Source of the DNA: Microbacterium sp. M28
Lineage (GTDB): Bacteria > Actinomycetota > Actinomycetes > Actinomycetales > Microbacteriaceae
Assembly: GCF_025836995.1 (NCBI RefSeq)
Contig: NZ_CP107546.1
Location: forward strand, 2,542,001 to 2,606,000
DNA: 64,000 nucleotides
Reading direction: 5' to 3'
Shown: piece after piece, positions 21,490 to 30,597 of the stretch
Layout: each line of letters opens with the position of its first letter
How positions within the stretch are numbered: position 1 is the stretch's first letter
Notes under the pieces: model-generated
Databases searched by the model: none
What the model saw: only the letters and a program-made list of their open reading frames with translations
What the model was told of the DNA's origin: nothing
Position numbers and translations under genes: made by a program

Positions 21490-22125
21490 TCAGGTCAGCC
21501 CGTGTTCGAAGGCGAACACGACCAGCTGCACCCGGTCGCGCAGTCCGAGCTTGGTGAGGATCCGGCTGATGTGCGTCTTGACGGTCGCCTCGCTGAGGAA
21601 TTCGCGTGCCGCGATCTCGGCGTTCGAGAGGCCACGGGCGGCGAGCGCGAAGATCTCCCGCTCGCGGTCGGTCAGCTCGCCGTAGGAGGCGGGGACCGGC
21701 TTGGCCTCCTCCGCGAAATGCGCGAACAGATCGCGCGTCGCGGATGCCGCGATCACGCTCGAACCGGCGTGGACGGTCCGGATGGCGGCGAGCAGGAACT
21801 CCGGGTCGGCGTCCTTGAGCAGGAAACCGCTCGCCCCCTGACGGATGGCGCGCGCGGCCGCCTCGTCGAGATCGAAGGTGGTGAGCATGACGACCTTCGG
21901 CGGATCGGGCTGCGCGAGCAGCGCACCGGTAGCCGTGAGGCCGTCCATCACCGGCATCCGGATGTCCATAAGGACCACGTCCGGCCGACTGACGGCGATG
22001 ACGGCGAGGGCCTCTCGCCCATCACCGGCCTCACCGACGATCTCCAGGTCCGGCTGCGAATCCACGAGCATGCGGATCCCCGCTCGGAACAGCGACTGGT
22101 CGTCGACGAGCACGACGCGGATCAT
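21490..22125 (-). CDS. NarL-family response regulator
   Basis: A 211-residue response regulator. The receiver domain has the acidic pair at residues 8-9, phospho-acceptor Asp54 (VLMDIRMP) and the conserved Lys in LLKDAD. The LuxR-type HTH spans roughly residues 147-207 (LTDREREIFALAARGLSNAEIA). ATG 22125 overlaps the kinase stop (ATGA), so they are translated together. The likely target is the ABC exporter operon 80 bases downstream. Confidence 0.93.
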   Translation of the reverse strand: MIRVVLVDDQSLFRAGIRMLVDSQPDLEIVGEAGDGREALAVIAVSRPDVVLMDIRMPVMDGLTATGALLAQPDPPKVVMLTTFDLDEAAARAIRQGASGFLLKDADPEFLLAAIRTVHAGSSVIAASATRDLFAHFAEEAKPVPASYGELTDREREIFALAARGLSNAEIAAREFLSEATVKTHISRILTKLGLRDRVQLVVFAFEHGLT

Positions 22126-23354
22126 GAGTCCCCTCCCCCGGCGACGGATGCGCCCGTCCCATCCTGCCCGCCTTCGGACGACCCGATCGGCAAGCGCGCC
22201 CGGACGACGAACTGACCGCCGTCCCGTTCGGCACGAAGGACACCGCCGACCAGCTGCGCGCGCTCGCGCATGCCGATGATGCCGTGTCCGCCGCCGAGGC
22301 TCGTCGAGGCGGACTCGCCGATCACGTTCGCGACCGTGATGTCGACGAACGCGGGATGCCAGGCCAGGTGGATCTCGACCGACTGCCCGTCGCCGTAGCG
22401 CAGCGCGTTGGTGAGGGCCTCCTGGAGGATCCGGTACACCGCGAGCTGGATGCCCCCTGGCGGCTCGCCGGGCGGCATCGGGTCGACGGTCACGCGCGGC
22501 TCGATCCCCGCCTGACGCACCTGCGCGAACAGCGTCTCCAGGTCGGCGAGCGTGGGCTGCGGACCATCGCCCTGCCGGTGGCGCAGCTGGGTCAGCAGCA
22601 TCCGCACATCCGAGAGCGCGCCGCGGGCGGTCTGCGCGATCGTCGTGAGCGCCGCCGGTGCGGCGTCCGGATCGACCGCCGACGCGTACCGGGCCCCGTC
22701 GGCCTGCGCGATCACGACCGCGAGCGAGTGCGCCACGATGTCGTGCATGTCGCGGGCGATGCGCACGCGCTCCTGCTCCTCCGCCGTGGCCGCCTCGGCC
22801 CGCATCTGCGCCGCACGGATGCGTCGGGCGCGCAGCACCATGCGCCAGCCGAACCCGCCGACCCAGGCGAACCCGAGCGCGAGCACGGAGGCCAGCACGA
22901 GCAGCGTCGCCGCGGCGAACGTGATGCCGAAGCCGCCGTACGAAGCGCTGTTGAAGACCGAGATGTAGAGCCCTGCGACCACGGCGCCGACGCCGGCGGA
23001 GATGAGCCCGGCCCACATGACCCGCCGTGAGCCCCATGCCGCCGTGGCATACAGAACGAGCAGGATCGCGACGTTGAAGGGCAGGGGCGACAGACCGGCC
23101 GCCATCTGCACGACCGCGCCGACCCACGCGACGGCGAGCGCAATACCCGGCGCGAGTCGCCCGACGGCGACGGCGCCGCACTGGAGCGCACCGGCGACCG
23201 CCATCGCGGCGATGCCGGCGGACTCCGAGATGCCGATGAAGCTCAGACTCCCCTGCCCGTAGAAGACCAGCGACATCGGCGTCAGCGTGGCGAACAGCAG
23301 CACGGCCCCGAGGATGTCGAGGACGAGCGCGGTGCGGGACAGCGGACGGATCAC
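22122..23354 (-). CDS. HisKA_3-type sensor histidine kinase
   Basis: A 410-residue sensor kinase with about six N-terminal transmembrane helices (residues 10-170) and almost no extracytoplasmic loop, so it probably senses the membrane or its partner transporter. The phospho-acceptor His is near residue 204 in ARDMHDIVAHSLAVV. The HATPase_c domain closes the protein (ILQEALTNALRYG; GGGHGIIGMRERA). GTG 23354 is six bases after TAGCGT (23361-23366), a leaderless start. Gene order kinase, regulator, ATPase, permease is the usual actinobacterial cell-envelope module. Confidence 0.92.
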   Translation of the reverse strand: MIRPLSRTALVLDILGAVLLFATLTPMSLVFYGQGSLSFIGISESAGIAAMAVAGALQCGAVAVGRLAPGIALAVAWVGAVVQMAAGLSPLPFNVAILLVLYATAAWGSRRVMWAGLISAGVGAVVAGLYISVFNSASYGGFGITFAAATLLVLASVLALGFAWVGGFGWRMVLRARRIRAAQMRAEAATAEEQERVRIARDMHDIVAHSLAVVIAQADGARYASAVDPDAAPAALTTIAQTARGALSDVRMLLTQLRHRQGDGPQPTLADLETLFAQVRQAGIEPRVTVDPMPPGEPPGGIQLAVYRILQEALTNALRYGDGQSVEIHLAWHPAFVDITVANVIGESASTSLGGGHGIIGMRERAQLVGGVLRAERDGGQFVVRARLPIGSSEGGQDGTGASVAGGGDS

Positions 23355-23419
23355 CCTCTCACGCTACGCGAGGGCGCGATCCGCGGCATCCGCCGCAAGA
23401 TGTATCACGATGCGGCGCG

Positions 23420-24211
23420 TCAGGCGCGGGCGATGATCTCGCCGTGCGGCACCAGGTACCAGCCGTCCTCGGCATCCGCCCACTGCCGCCAGCCGGCGCT
23501 CATGCGCTCGAGATCGGCGCGCGTGGCGAGGCCCGAGTCGACGGCCTGCCTGGCGAGCGCGGATTCCAGGATGCGGTCCGCCCACATACCGCCCCACCAG
23601 GCACGGTCCTCCGCGTTCGCGTAGCACCAGGTCGACGCGGTCGCCGTGACGTCCTCGAAGCCGGCGGCCTTCGCCCACGACAGCAGCCGGCGTCCCGCGT
23701 CGGGCTCGCCGCCGTTCGCCCGTGCCGCGTCCTGATACAGGCGCAGCCACTGATCGAGCTCGTCGATCAGCGGGAACCAGAGGAACCCGGCGTAGTCGGC
23801 GTCGCGAGCGGCGACGATCCCGCCGGGCTTCGCGACCCGGCGCATCTCGCGCAGCGCCTGCACGGGGTCCGCGACGTGTTGCAGCACCTGATGCGCGTGC
23901 ACGATGTCGAAGCTGTCGTCGGCGAAGCTCAGCGCGTGCACGTCCGCGACCGCGAACTCGAGGTTCGTCAGCCCGCGCTCCGCCGCGGCGCTCCGCGACA
24001 GCGCGAGCTCGGGCTCGCCGATCTCGGTCGCCGTGACGTGCGCGACCCGCTCGGCGAATTCGACCGTGATCGTGCCTGGACCGGCACCCACGTCCAGCAG
24101 CGCGGCGTCGGGCGCGAGGTGCGGCCGAAGGTACTCGGCAGAGTTCGCGATGGTCCGGTTGTTGTGGGAGCGCAGCACCGACTCGTGATGCCCGTGGGTG
24201 TAGGTCGCCAT
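23420..24211 (-). CDS. class I SAM-dependent methyltransferase
   Basis: A 263-residue class I methyltransferase. Motif I LLDVGAGPGTITVEFA is near residues 34-49, followed by ATEIGEPELA and VADVHALSFADDSFDIVHAHQVLQHV. The C-terminal half contains several Trp/Tyr residues typical of small-molecule methyltransferases. ATG 24211 is chosen because the protein then starts MATYTHGHHES at a conserved distance from motif I. It lies 19 bases after menE but does not resemble MenG/UbiE closely, so a role in menaquinone synthesis is not implied. Confidence 0.85.
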   Translation of the reverse strand: MATYTHGHHESVLRSHNNRTIANSAEYLRPHLAPDAALLDVGAGPGTITVEFAERVAHVTATEIGEPELALSRSAAAERGLTNLEFAVADVHALSFADDSFDIVHAHQVLQHVADPVQALREMRRVAKPGGIVAARDADYAGFLWFPLIDELDQWLRLYQDAARANGGEPDAGRRLLSWAKAAGFEDVTATASTWCYANAEDRAWWGGMWADRILESALARQAVDSGLATRADLERMSAGWRQWADAEDGWYLVPHGEIIARA

Positions 24212-24230
24212 CGCCCCAGTGTGGCACTGG

Positions 24231-25376
24231 TCAGCGCAGCTGCGCCGCCAGATGACCGATCGCATCGCGGTCGGGTTTGCCGCTCGGAAGCGTCGTCAGC
24301 TCGTCCACCAGCACCAGCCTCGCCGGACGCGCGTGCTTGCCGATCTCCGCCGCGACGGCGTCCCGCGCGTGCTCGAGCTGCTCCGCTTCGCTGCGCCGCA
24401 GCGCCTCTCCCCGCACGGCGACGATGACGGACGCCTCGCCCCAGCGATCGTCCTCGACGCCGACGACGACGGCCGACGTCAGCCCAGGAACGCGGCGCAC
24501 GATCTGCTCGACGCGGTCGAGTGACACGTTGATCCCCCCGGAGACGATCACGTTGTCCGCGCGGCCGTGCACACGGACGATCCCGTCCTCGACGAAGCCG
24601 AGATCGCCCGTGCGATACCAGCGGATGCCCCGCTCGTCCCGCTCGAATGTCAGATCCGTGAGCGTCGGATCGCCGAGATAGCCGTCGGCGAGCATGGGAC
24701 CGGCGATGCGCAGCTCCCCGTCGACCGCTCGGACGTTGACGGTGTCGAGCGGGATGCCGTCGTACACGCACCCGCCGCTCGTCTCGGTCGAGCCGTACGT
24801 GCGCACGAGGTGGACCCCGGCATCCGCGGCCTGTTCGCGCAGGACCTCGGGCAGCGCCTGGCCACCCACCAGGATCGCGCGGTACACCTGCAGCGCCGCG
24901 CGCACCCCCGGCTCGTCGATCGCGGCGAGCAGTGCGGCGACCTGAGCGGGGACCAGGGAGGTGTACAGCTGATCGGCAGCATCCGCGCGCAGGTTGGTCA
25001 GCGTCGCCTCGGCGAACGCCGTCGGCGAGAACGCGCCGGAGAGCACGACCGGCTCCGTACCGGCGAGGATCGAGCGGACGAGCACCTGCAGACCCGCGAC
25101 GTACCCGCCCGGCAACGCCAGCAGCCACCTGCCCTCGCCGACGCGTGCGGCTGTCGCCTCGGCACCGGCGCGCAGCGCCTCCCCGCTGAGCACGACCCGC
25201 TTCGGAATGCCGGTCGACCCGGATGTCCCGATGACGACCGCTGTGCCGTCCGGGGCCGCCTCCGGCTGGTCGCCCAGCATCCCGAGCCCGAGCGCCGGGC
25301 CGCCGTCGAGCGCGCGGCGCAGCTGCTCGGTCAGGACGGCGGGATCGTCCGCGGAGGTGGGCACCAGGCGTGTCAT
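24231..25376 (-). CDS. menE: o-succinylbenzoate-CoA ligase
   Basis: A 381-residue adenylate-forming enzyme, short as usual for actinobacterial MenE. The P-loop-like GTSGSTGIPKRVV, the TYGSTETSGG motif, WYRTGDLGFVEDG and the C-terminal catalytic Lys in LPSGKPDRDAI are all present. It activates o-succinylbenzoate to its CoA ester, feeding MenB encoded directly upstream. ATG 25376, 36 bases after the menB stop. Confidence 0.92.
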   Translation of the reverse strand: MTRLVPTSADDPAVLTEQLRRALDGGPALGLGMLGDQPEAAPDGTAVVIGTSGSTGIPKRVVLSGEALRAGAEATAARVGEGRWLLALPGGYVAGLQVLVRSILAGTEPVVLSGAFSPTAFAEATLTNLRADAADQLYTSLVPAQVAALLAAIDEPGVRAALQVYRAILVGGQALPEVLREQAADAGVHLVRTYGSTETSGGCVYDGIPLDTVNVRAVDGELRIAGPMLADGYLGDPTLTDLTFERDERGIRWYRTGDLGFVEDGIVRVHGRADNVIVSGGINVSLDRVEQIVRRVPGLTSAVVVGVEDDRWGEASVIVAVRGEALRRSEAEQLEHARDAVAAEIGKHARPARLVLVDELTTLPSGKPDRDAIGHLAAQLR

Positions 25377-25412
25377 GCGTCGGCGCTCAGCAGTGCCTGT
25401 GGGAGCCGGAGC

Positions 25413-26324
25413 TCAGAAGTGCCATGGGAACGAGCTCCAGTCCGGGTCGCGCTTCTCGAGGAACGAGTCGCGCCCCTCGACGGCCTCATCGGTCCCGTAC
25501 GCGAGGCGGGTGGCCTCACCGGCGAACACCTGCTGGCCGACGAGCCCGTCATCGACCGCGTTGAACGCGAACTTCAGCATCCGGATCGCCGTGGGCGACT
25601 TGGTGAGGACGGTCCGCGCCATGGTCAGCGCCTCGCGTTCGAGTTCGGCATGCGGCACGACACGGTTGACGGCGCCCATCTCGTAGGCGCGCTGCGCCGA
25701 GTACTCCTCGGCGAGGAAGAACACCTCGCGGGCGAACTTCTGCCCGGTCTGACGGGCCATGTACGCGGAGCCGTAGCCGGCGTCGAACGAGCCGACATCC
25801 GCATCCGTCTGCTTGAACTTCGCCTGCTCGGCCGATGCGATCGTCAGGTCGCACACCACGTGCAGCGAGTGCCCTCCTCCGGCAGCCCACCCGGGGACCA
25901 CGGCGATGACGACCTTCGGCATGAACCGGATCAGGCGCTGGACCTCGAGGATGTGCAGGCGGCCGGCACGGGCCGGGTCCGCCACGACGGCCTCGTCGTC
26001 GGAGTACTTGTACCCGTCGCGGCCGCGGATGCGCTGGTCGCCGCCGGAGCAGAACGCCCAGCCGCCGTCCTTCGGGCTGGGTCCGTTCCCGGTGAGCAGC
26101 ACTGCGCCGACCTTCGGGTCCTGCCGTGCGATGTCCAGCGCCCGGTACAACTCATCGACCGTGTGCGGCCGGAAGGCGTTGCGCACCTCCGGCCGGTTGA
26201 ACGCGATGCGCGCGACCCCGCCGTCCACCGAGACGTGCGCGGTGATGTCGGTGTACGCCTCGGCCCCCGGGGCGAGCGTCCACTCGGCAGGGTCGAAGAG
26301 GTCGGAGACGAATGCGTTGGCCAC
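25413..26324 (-). CDS. menB: 1,4-dihydroxy-2-naphthoyl-CoA synthase
   Basis: A 303-residue crotonase-fold enzyme that closes the naphthoquinone ring. MenB motifs are clear: RPEVRNAFRPHTVDELYRAL, FCSGGDQRIRGRDGYKY, and VGSFDAGYGSAYMARQ with the catalytic Asp. The GTG at 26324 gives VANAFVSDLFDPAEW, matching family N-termini, and sits seven bases after TATGCT (26332-26337), so the transcript is probably leaderless; an ATG at 26336 is the alternative. Followed by menE. The hairpin at 26348-26387 separates it from the upstream membrane-protein gene. Confidence 0.93.
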   Translation of the reverse strand: MANAFVSDLFDPAEWTLAPGAEAYTDITAHVSVDGGVARIAFNRPEVRNAFRPHTVDELYRALDIARQDPKVGAVLLTGNGPSPKDGGWAFCSGGDQRIRGRDGYKYSDDEAVVADPARAGRLHILEVQRLIRFMPKVVIAVVPGWAAGGGHSLHVVCDLTIASAEQAKFKQTDADVGSFDAGYGSAYMARQTGQKFAREVFFLAEEYSAQRAYEMGAVNRVVPHAELEREALTMARTVLTKSPTAIRMLKFAFNAVDDGLVGQQVFAGEATRLAYGTDEAVEGRDSFLEKRDPDWSSFPWHF

Positions 26325-26347
26325 GTATAAGAGCATATTCCGCCGCG

Positions 26348-26387
26348 CGCACTTCCCCGAGGGCCACTCGGCCACCGGGGAAGTGCG
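26348..26387 (-). terminator. terminator hairpin after the PadR-linked membrane gene
   Basis: A perfect 12-base inverted repeat (26348-26359 and 26376-26387) with a loop that itself contains a GGCC/GGCC hairpin. It starts five bases past the stop of the membrane-protein gene. No U-tract. Confidence 0.65.
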
Positions 26388-26391
26388 GTGA

Positions 26392-27387
26392 TCAGACGCG
26401 GACGGCGCGGTTCGCCCGCCCGGCCCTGCGCCAGCCGTCGACGATGTCCCACACGACACCGGCACCGACGCCGAATCCGAGCAGCACGGCGAGGATGCGG
26501 AAGATCCCGCCGTTCTCGGCCGCTCCGGCGTCACCCGCTGCGAAGCCGTCGCCACCGGCATCCGCGACGAAGGCCAGGAACTCCGGGTTCACGAGTTCGC
26601 CCCGAAGCAGCAGCACCAGGACCCAGGCCGCGAACGCCAGCGCGAGGACCGTGTTCAGCACGGCGAGCGTCGTCGTCCAGCGGCGCCGACGGAACAGCAC
26701 GATCGCGAAGACCGCCTCCAGGACGATGAGCGCGAACAGAGCGCCGATCCACCACGGCCACAGCTGCGGATTGAGGATCGGGATCGGGGCGCCGCCCGTC
26801 GGGAAGAACCCGCGGAGGCTGTCCCACACCACGGCGATGGCCGCGATGCCGAGGAACACCAGCGAGGCGATCAGCTCACTGCGCCCTGCCCCGTCCTGCT
26901 GGACCTCTGGGAGCTGATCGACGTCCCACTTCATCCCGGTGTCGGCTCCGGTGCGCTCCAGCACGACGAAGACCAGTGTGGTCCAGAAGGTCAGGTGCAC
27001 GATGACCTGCATCCCGACCGAGACGGCCTGGCCGATCGTCTCACCGACGCCAGCCCCCGAGAGGAGCAGTCCGAGCGTGACGCCGCCGACGGCGCAGACC
27101 GGCACGATCCACAGCAGCAGTTTGAGCAGGCGCCACCAGGTGAGGTAGTACTTCGGGCCGATCAGATGCAGCGGACGGTCCGCGTAGCCCGCGGCGAGGA
27201 TGCCGGGGTCGCCGAGTTCGGTGAGAACGGCCCGCTCGGCATCCGCCGGCGTCTCGCCCTGCTCGACGCGTGCCTCGACGGCATCGGCGATGGAGGCCTC
27301 CAGCTCGGCGCGGACGTCGTTCTGCGTCTCTGGTGCGAGGCTGCGGATCGTGGCCGAGATGTAGCGTTCGGTCAGTGTGGCGGTCAT
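26392..27387 (-). CDS. HAAS/permease-prefix-domain membrane protein
   Basis: A 331-residue protein. The first 75 residues form a soluble helical module (SLAPETQNDVRAELEASIADAVEAR ... ERAVLTELGDPGILAAGYADRP) of the HAAS/permease-prefix type usually paired with PadR regulators; about seven transmembrane helices follow. The function is unknown, but such proteins often sit beside PadR genes and antibiotic or envelope-stress exporters. ATG 27387 lies one base after the PadR stop, with GAGGAG inside the PadR gene as ribosome site. Confidence 0.78.
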   Translation of the reverse strand: MTATLTERYISATIRSLAPETQNDVRAELEASIADAVEARVEQGETPADAERAVLTELGDPGILAAGYADRPLHLIGPKYYLTWWRLLKLLLWIVPVCAVGGVTLGLLLSGAGVGETIGQAVSVGMQVIVHLTFWTTLVFVVLERTGADTGMKWDVDQLPEVQQDGAGRSELIASLVFLGIAAIAVVWDSLRGFFPTGGAPIPILNPQLWPWWIGALFALIVLEAVFAIVLFRRRRWTTTLAVLNTVLALAFAAWVLVLLLRGELVNPEFLAFVADAGGDGFAAGDAGAAENGGIFRILAVLLGFGVGAGVVWDIVDGWRRAGRANRAVRV

Positions 27388-27388
27388 G

Positions 27389-27721
27389 TCAGTGCTCCTC
27401 TTCGGTGAGCGAGGCGATCGACTCGGTGAGCGAGCGCCATTCCGTGGTCAAAGTGTCGGCGAGACGGATGCCGGCGTCGGAGGTCCGGTAGAACTTGCGC
27501 GGCCTCGCCTCCTCGGTGTTCCACTCGCTGGTGAGGTACCCCTGCTTCTCCAGCCTCCGCAGCAGCGGGTACAGGGTGTTGGCATCGGTGCTGAAGCCGT
27601 GCCCGTCGAGCTGCTCGAGCAGGCTGTAGCCGTACCCGGCGCCTCGAAGCAGCTGCAGGCAGGCGAGCACGATCGTGCCGCGCCGCAGCTCCTGCAGATG
27701 TGTGTCGAACGTCTCGTCCAT
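27389..27721 (-). CDS. PadR-family transcriptional regulator
   Basis: A 110-residue PadR regulator with a winged helix (RRGTIVLACLQLLRGAGYGYSLLEQL ... TLYPLLRRLEKQGYL) and a short C-terminal dimerisation helix (PadR-s2 size). I chose ATG 27721 rather than an upstream GTG at 27745 because a promoter TTGACA-18-TAATGT ends seven bases before that ATG, making the mRNA leaderless. It presumably represses its own operon through the sites at 27721-27763 and controls the membrane protein encoded one base downstream. Confidence 0.88.
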   Translation of the reverse strand: MDETFDTHLQELRRGTIVLACLQLLRGAGYGYSLLEQLDGHGFSTDANTLYPLLRRLEKQGYLTSEWNTEEARPRKFYRTSDAGIRLADTLTTEWRSLTESIASLTEEEH

Positions 27722-27763
27722 GTCGATCACATTACTGTGCGTCACACACCATTGTCAATCACA
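27721..27763 (-). promoter_or_regulatory. PadR operon promoter with paired direct-repeat sites
   Basis: Minus-strand -35 TTGACA (27753-27758) and -10 TAATGT (27729-27734), 18-base spacer. Two near-identical 11-mers TGTGATTGACA (27753-27763) and TGTGATCGACA (27721-27731) overlap the -35 and the start codon, 32 bases apart (three helical turns). They are good candidates for the PadR operator. Confidence 0.6.
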
Positions 27764-27798
27764 CATCGATGTTCCGGTGCGAGAAGTACGGTGGGGGG

Positions 27799-28818
27799 AT
27801 GCCAGGACCGCTGACGATCTCCGGGATCGACCCGTTCGACGACTCCGCCTATGACGCCTGGTGGGAGGCGTACGCCGCCGCGCGCCGCGTCGACATGGGC
27901 GAGAACGCCGTGATCTGGTCGCGCGACGAGAGCCGCGCCGAGCTGCAGCAGCCCTCCGCGACGACCGAGCGACGCGCCTTCGTCGCCCTCGAGAACGGCG
28001 TCGTGGTCGGTTCCGCGTCGCTCGGGCTCTCCCTGAAGGACAACCTGCACGTGGCGGGGATCGGCGTGAACGTGCCGCCGGAGCATCGCCGACAGGGCGT
28101 CGGGTCGGCCCTGCTCGCGCACGTGGAGGCGGAGGCCGCGGCCGCGGGGCGCACGACACTGCGGGCGGACATCTTCTGGCCGGCATCCGCTCCTGCCGAC
28201 GGCGCCGGCGAGCCGGGCCGCGAGTTCGCCAGACGGCATGGATTCGCCGTCGCACTCGGCGACCTCCAGGGGCGCCTGGATCTGCCGATCGCGGATGCCG
28301 TGATCGACGAGCTGCTGTCCGAAGCGCCGGCCACCGGGTATGAGATCCGCAGCTGGATCGGCCCCGCCCCCGAGGACCTCGTGGCGCAGTGGGCGGCCTT
28401 GGATGCCTCGCTCGACACCGAGGCGCCCACCGGCGACCTGGACATCGAAGCCGCCTCCGCCGACGTCGCGGACTTCCGCGCCGACGAGGAGCTGGTTTCG
28501 CGGCAGGGGCGCACGTCGTTCGGCGCCGTCGCGATCGCGGCGGACGGACGCGTCGCCGCGTACACGCAGATCGTCGTGTCTCGCGACGACGGCAACGCGT
28601 ACCAATGGGGGACGCTCGTGCGCCGCGAGGATCGGGGCCGACGGCTCGGGCTGCGGGTCAAGCTGGAGAACCTGCGGATGCTGCAGCGGCACTCCCCCGC
28701 CACCACCCGCATCTACACGTTCAACGCGGACTCGAACACGCACATGCTCGCCGTGAACGCGCGACTCGGCTTCCGCACGACGGCCCGCATGGCCGAGCTG
28801 CAGAAGCGGCTGAGCTGA
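27799..28818 (+). CDS. tandem GNAT-domain acetyltransferase
   Basis: A 339-residue protein with two GNAT folds. The N-terminal one has a full acetyl-CoA loop (VPPEHRRQGVGSALLAHVEAEA, about residues 94-115); the C-terminal one is weaker (LVRREDRGRRLGLRVKLENL, about residues 274-293, then FNADSNTHMLAVNARLGFR). Substrate unknown. ATG 27799 follows a run of six G that could act as a weak ribosome site but also sits six bases after TACGGT (27787-27792), so leaderless initiation is equally likely. Divergent from the PadR gene. Confidence 0.85.
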   Translation: MPGPLTISGIDPFDDSAYDAWWEAYAAARRVDMGENAVIWSRDESRAELQQPSATTERRAFVALENGVVVGSASLGLSLKDNLHVAGIGVNVPPEHRRQGVGSALLAHVEAEAAAAGRTTLRADIFWPASAPADGAGEPGREFARRHGFAVALGDLQGRLDLPIADAVIDELLSEAPATGYEIRSWIGPAPEDLVAQWAALDASLDTEAPTGDLDIEAASADVADFRADEELVSRQGRTSFGAVAIAADGRVAAYTQIVVSRDDGNAYQWGTLVRREDRGRRLGLRVKLENLRMLQRHSPATTRIYTFNADSNTHMLAVNARLGFRTTARMAELQKRLS

Positions 28819-28911
28819 GCGACGATCCCGAGAAACCCGTTCGCGCGCGGGAAACCACGACCGCGGTGATTTCTCACGCCGGAAGTGGTTCCTCGCGGGC
28901 ATGATGGGGTG

Positions 28912-29892
28912 ATGACGCCGCCGCTCGCCGACATCCTCGCCACCGCCCGCGTGGTCGCGCTCCCCATGACGACCCGATTCCGCGGCGTCGACGTGCGGGA
29001 GGCGCTGCTGTTCGAAGGCCCGGAAGGCTGGGCGGAGTTCTCCCCCTTCGTCGAGTACTCCGATGCCGAGGCATCCGTCTGGCTCGCCGGAGCGATCGAC
29101 TTCGGTTGGACGCCGCAACCGGCGCCGCTCCGTTCCCGCATCGGCGTGAACGCGACGGTGCCCGCGGTGCCGCCCGGGCAGGTCGACGCCGTTCTGGCGC
29201 GTTTTCCTGGATGCCGCACCGCCAAGGTGAAGGTCGCCGAGCCGGGGCAGCTCCTCGCCGACGACGTCGCGCGGGTCCGCGCCGTGCGCGAGGCGATGGG
29301 GCCGGAGGGTCGGATCCGGATCGACGCGAACGGCGCGTGGAACGTCGACGAGGCGGAGCACGCGATCCACGCACTGGCCGAATTCGACCTCGAGTACGTC
29401 GAGCAGCCGTGCGCGAGTGTCGACGAACTCGCCGAGCTGCGCACGCGCGTGAACTACATGGGCATCCCGATCGCCGCGGACGAGAGCGTGCGCAAGGCAT
29501 CCGATCCCCTGGCGGTCGCACGCGCCGGCGCGGCGGATCTGCTCGTGATCAAGGCGCAACCGCTGGGCGGCATCCCCCGCGCGCTCGACATCGTGGCCGA
29601 AGCCGGGCTGCCCGCGATCGTCTCCAGCGCGCTGGACACCGCGATCGGCCTGGCGCAGGGCGCCATGCTGGCGGCATCCCTCCCCGAACTGGAGTACGAC
29701 TGCGGGCTCGGCACCGGCGCGCTGTTCGCGGAGGACGTCGCCGATCTGCGCCCGCAGCGCGGCGAGATCCCGGTGGGCCGGCTCAGCCCGGATGTCGAAC
29801 GTCTCGAGCGGCTCGCCGCCTCGCCGGAGCGCACGCAGTGGTGGATCGAACGCCTGACTCGGTGCCACGCGCTTCTGGTCGCCTCCGGCTGA
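28912..29892 (+). CDS. menC: o-succinylbenzoate synthase
   Basis: A 326-residue enolase-superfamily enzyme. Catalytic Lys in TAKVKVAEPG, metal ligands Asp in IDANGAW, Glu in VEQPCAS and Asp in AADESV, and the second Lys in LLVIKAQPLGG match MenC. It dehydrates SHCHC to o-succinylbenzoate, the substrate of MenE. It is on the opposite strand from menB and menE, separated from them by the PadR and GNAT genes. Start ATG 28912 lies after a CATGAT hexamer six bases upstream; no clear Shine-Dalgarno sequence. Confidence 0.92.
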   Translation: MTPPLADILATARVVALPMTTRFRGVDVREALLFEGPEGWAEFSPFVEYSDAEASVWLAGAIDFGWTPQPAPLRSRIGVNATVPAVPPGQVDAVLARFPGCRTAKVKVAEPGQLLADDVARVRAVREAMGPEGRIRIDANGAWNVDEAEHAIHALAEFDLEYVEQPCASVDELAELRTRVNYMGIPIAADESVRKASDPLAVARAGAADLLVIKAQPLGGIPRALDIVAEAGLPAIVSSALDTAIGLAQGAMLAASLPELEYDCGLGTGALFAEDVADLRPQRGEIPVGRLSPDVERLERLAASPERTQWWIERLTRCHALLVASG

Positions 29893-29904
29893 GCGCGGGG
29901 ACCG

Positions 29905-30534
29905 TCACTGCGCGGGGGCGATGATGAGGTCGACGAGCTGCCCCAGCGCCTCGGCTCCGACGCGGTGCAGGCGTTCGCCGTCCAGCCCGTCGAGCGCGGC
30001 GCGAGCCATGCATCCCTCCCACTGGATCATCAGCATCCGCGCGGCTGCGGGCACGTCGATCCGCAGCGCGAAGAGCCCGGTGTCGATGAGCCCCTGGATG
30101 ATGCTCTCGATGCTCGCGACCATGGCGCGGTCCTGCTCGAGGTAGGCCCGTCCGAACGCCTCATCGCGCAGCGCGCGGATGCGGATCTCGCTCATCATGA
30201 GCACGCCGAGCCGGTCGTCGAGGCCGGAGTCCATGATGCGCTGCACGAGTGCGGTCGGGTCGGCGTCGCCGGCGAGGACGCCGGATGCGACGAACTCGTC
30301 GATGCGGCCGCGTACCGAGGCCAGCCGCTGCTCGGCGACGGATGAGGCGAGCGCGAGGAACAGCTGATCCTTGGACTCGAAGTTCGAGTAGAAGGCTCCA
30401 CGGGTGAAGCCGGCGCGCTCGCAGATCGCCTCGACACTGGCCCCCTCGAGGCCGACCTCCGCGAACACCTGCGCCGCTGCTTCGAGCAGGCGCGCCCTGG
30501 TGTTCTCGCGGCGCCTGGTCACCGGAATCGTCAT
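29905..30534 (-). CDS. TetR-family regulator of the MMPL operon
   Basis: A 209-residue TetR regulator. The N-terminal HTH spans about residues 13-55 (RARLLEAAAQVFAEVGLEGASVEAICERAGFTRGAFYSNFESKDQLF); the rest is the helical ligand-binding domain. ATG 30534 with AAGGAGGG five bases upstream. Divergent from the MMPL gene, with tandem palindromes between them (30598-30631), so it most likely represses both itself and the pump and is released by a hydrophobic ligand. Confidence 0.92.
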   Translation of the reverse strand: MTIPVTRRRENTRARLLEAAAQVFAEVGLEGASVEAICERAGFTRGAFYSNFESKDQLFLALASSVAEQRLASVRGRIDEFVASGVLAGDADPTALVQRIMDSGLDDRLGVLMMSEIRIRALRDEAFGRAYLEQDRAMVASIESIIQGLIDTGLFALRIDVPAAARMLMIQWEGCMARAALDGLDGERLHRVGAEALGQLVDLIIAPAQ

Positions 30535-30597
30535 CGAACCCTCCTTGCTCCCACTCTCACATCACGCGCACAGTTTCGCACCGTCGACTCACCGTAG

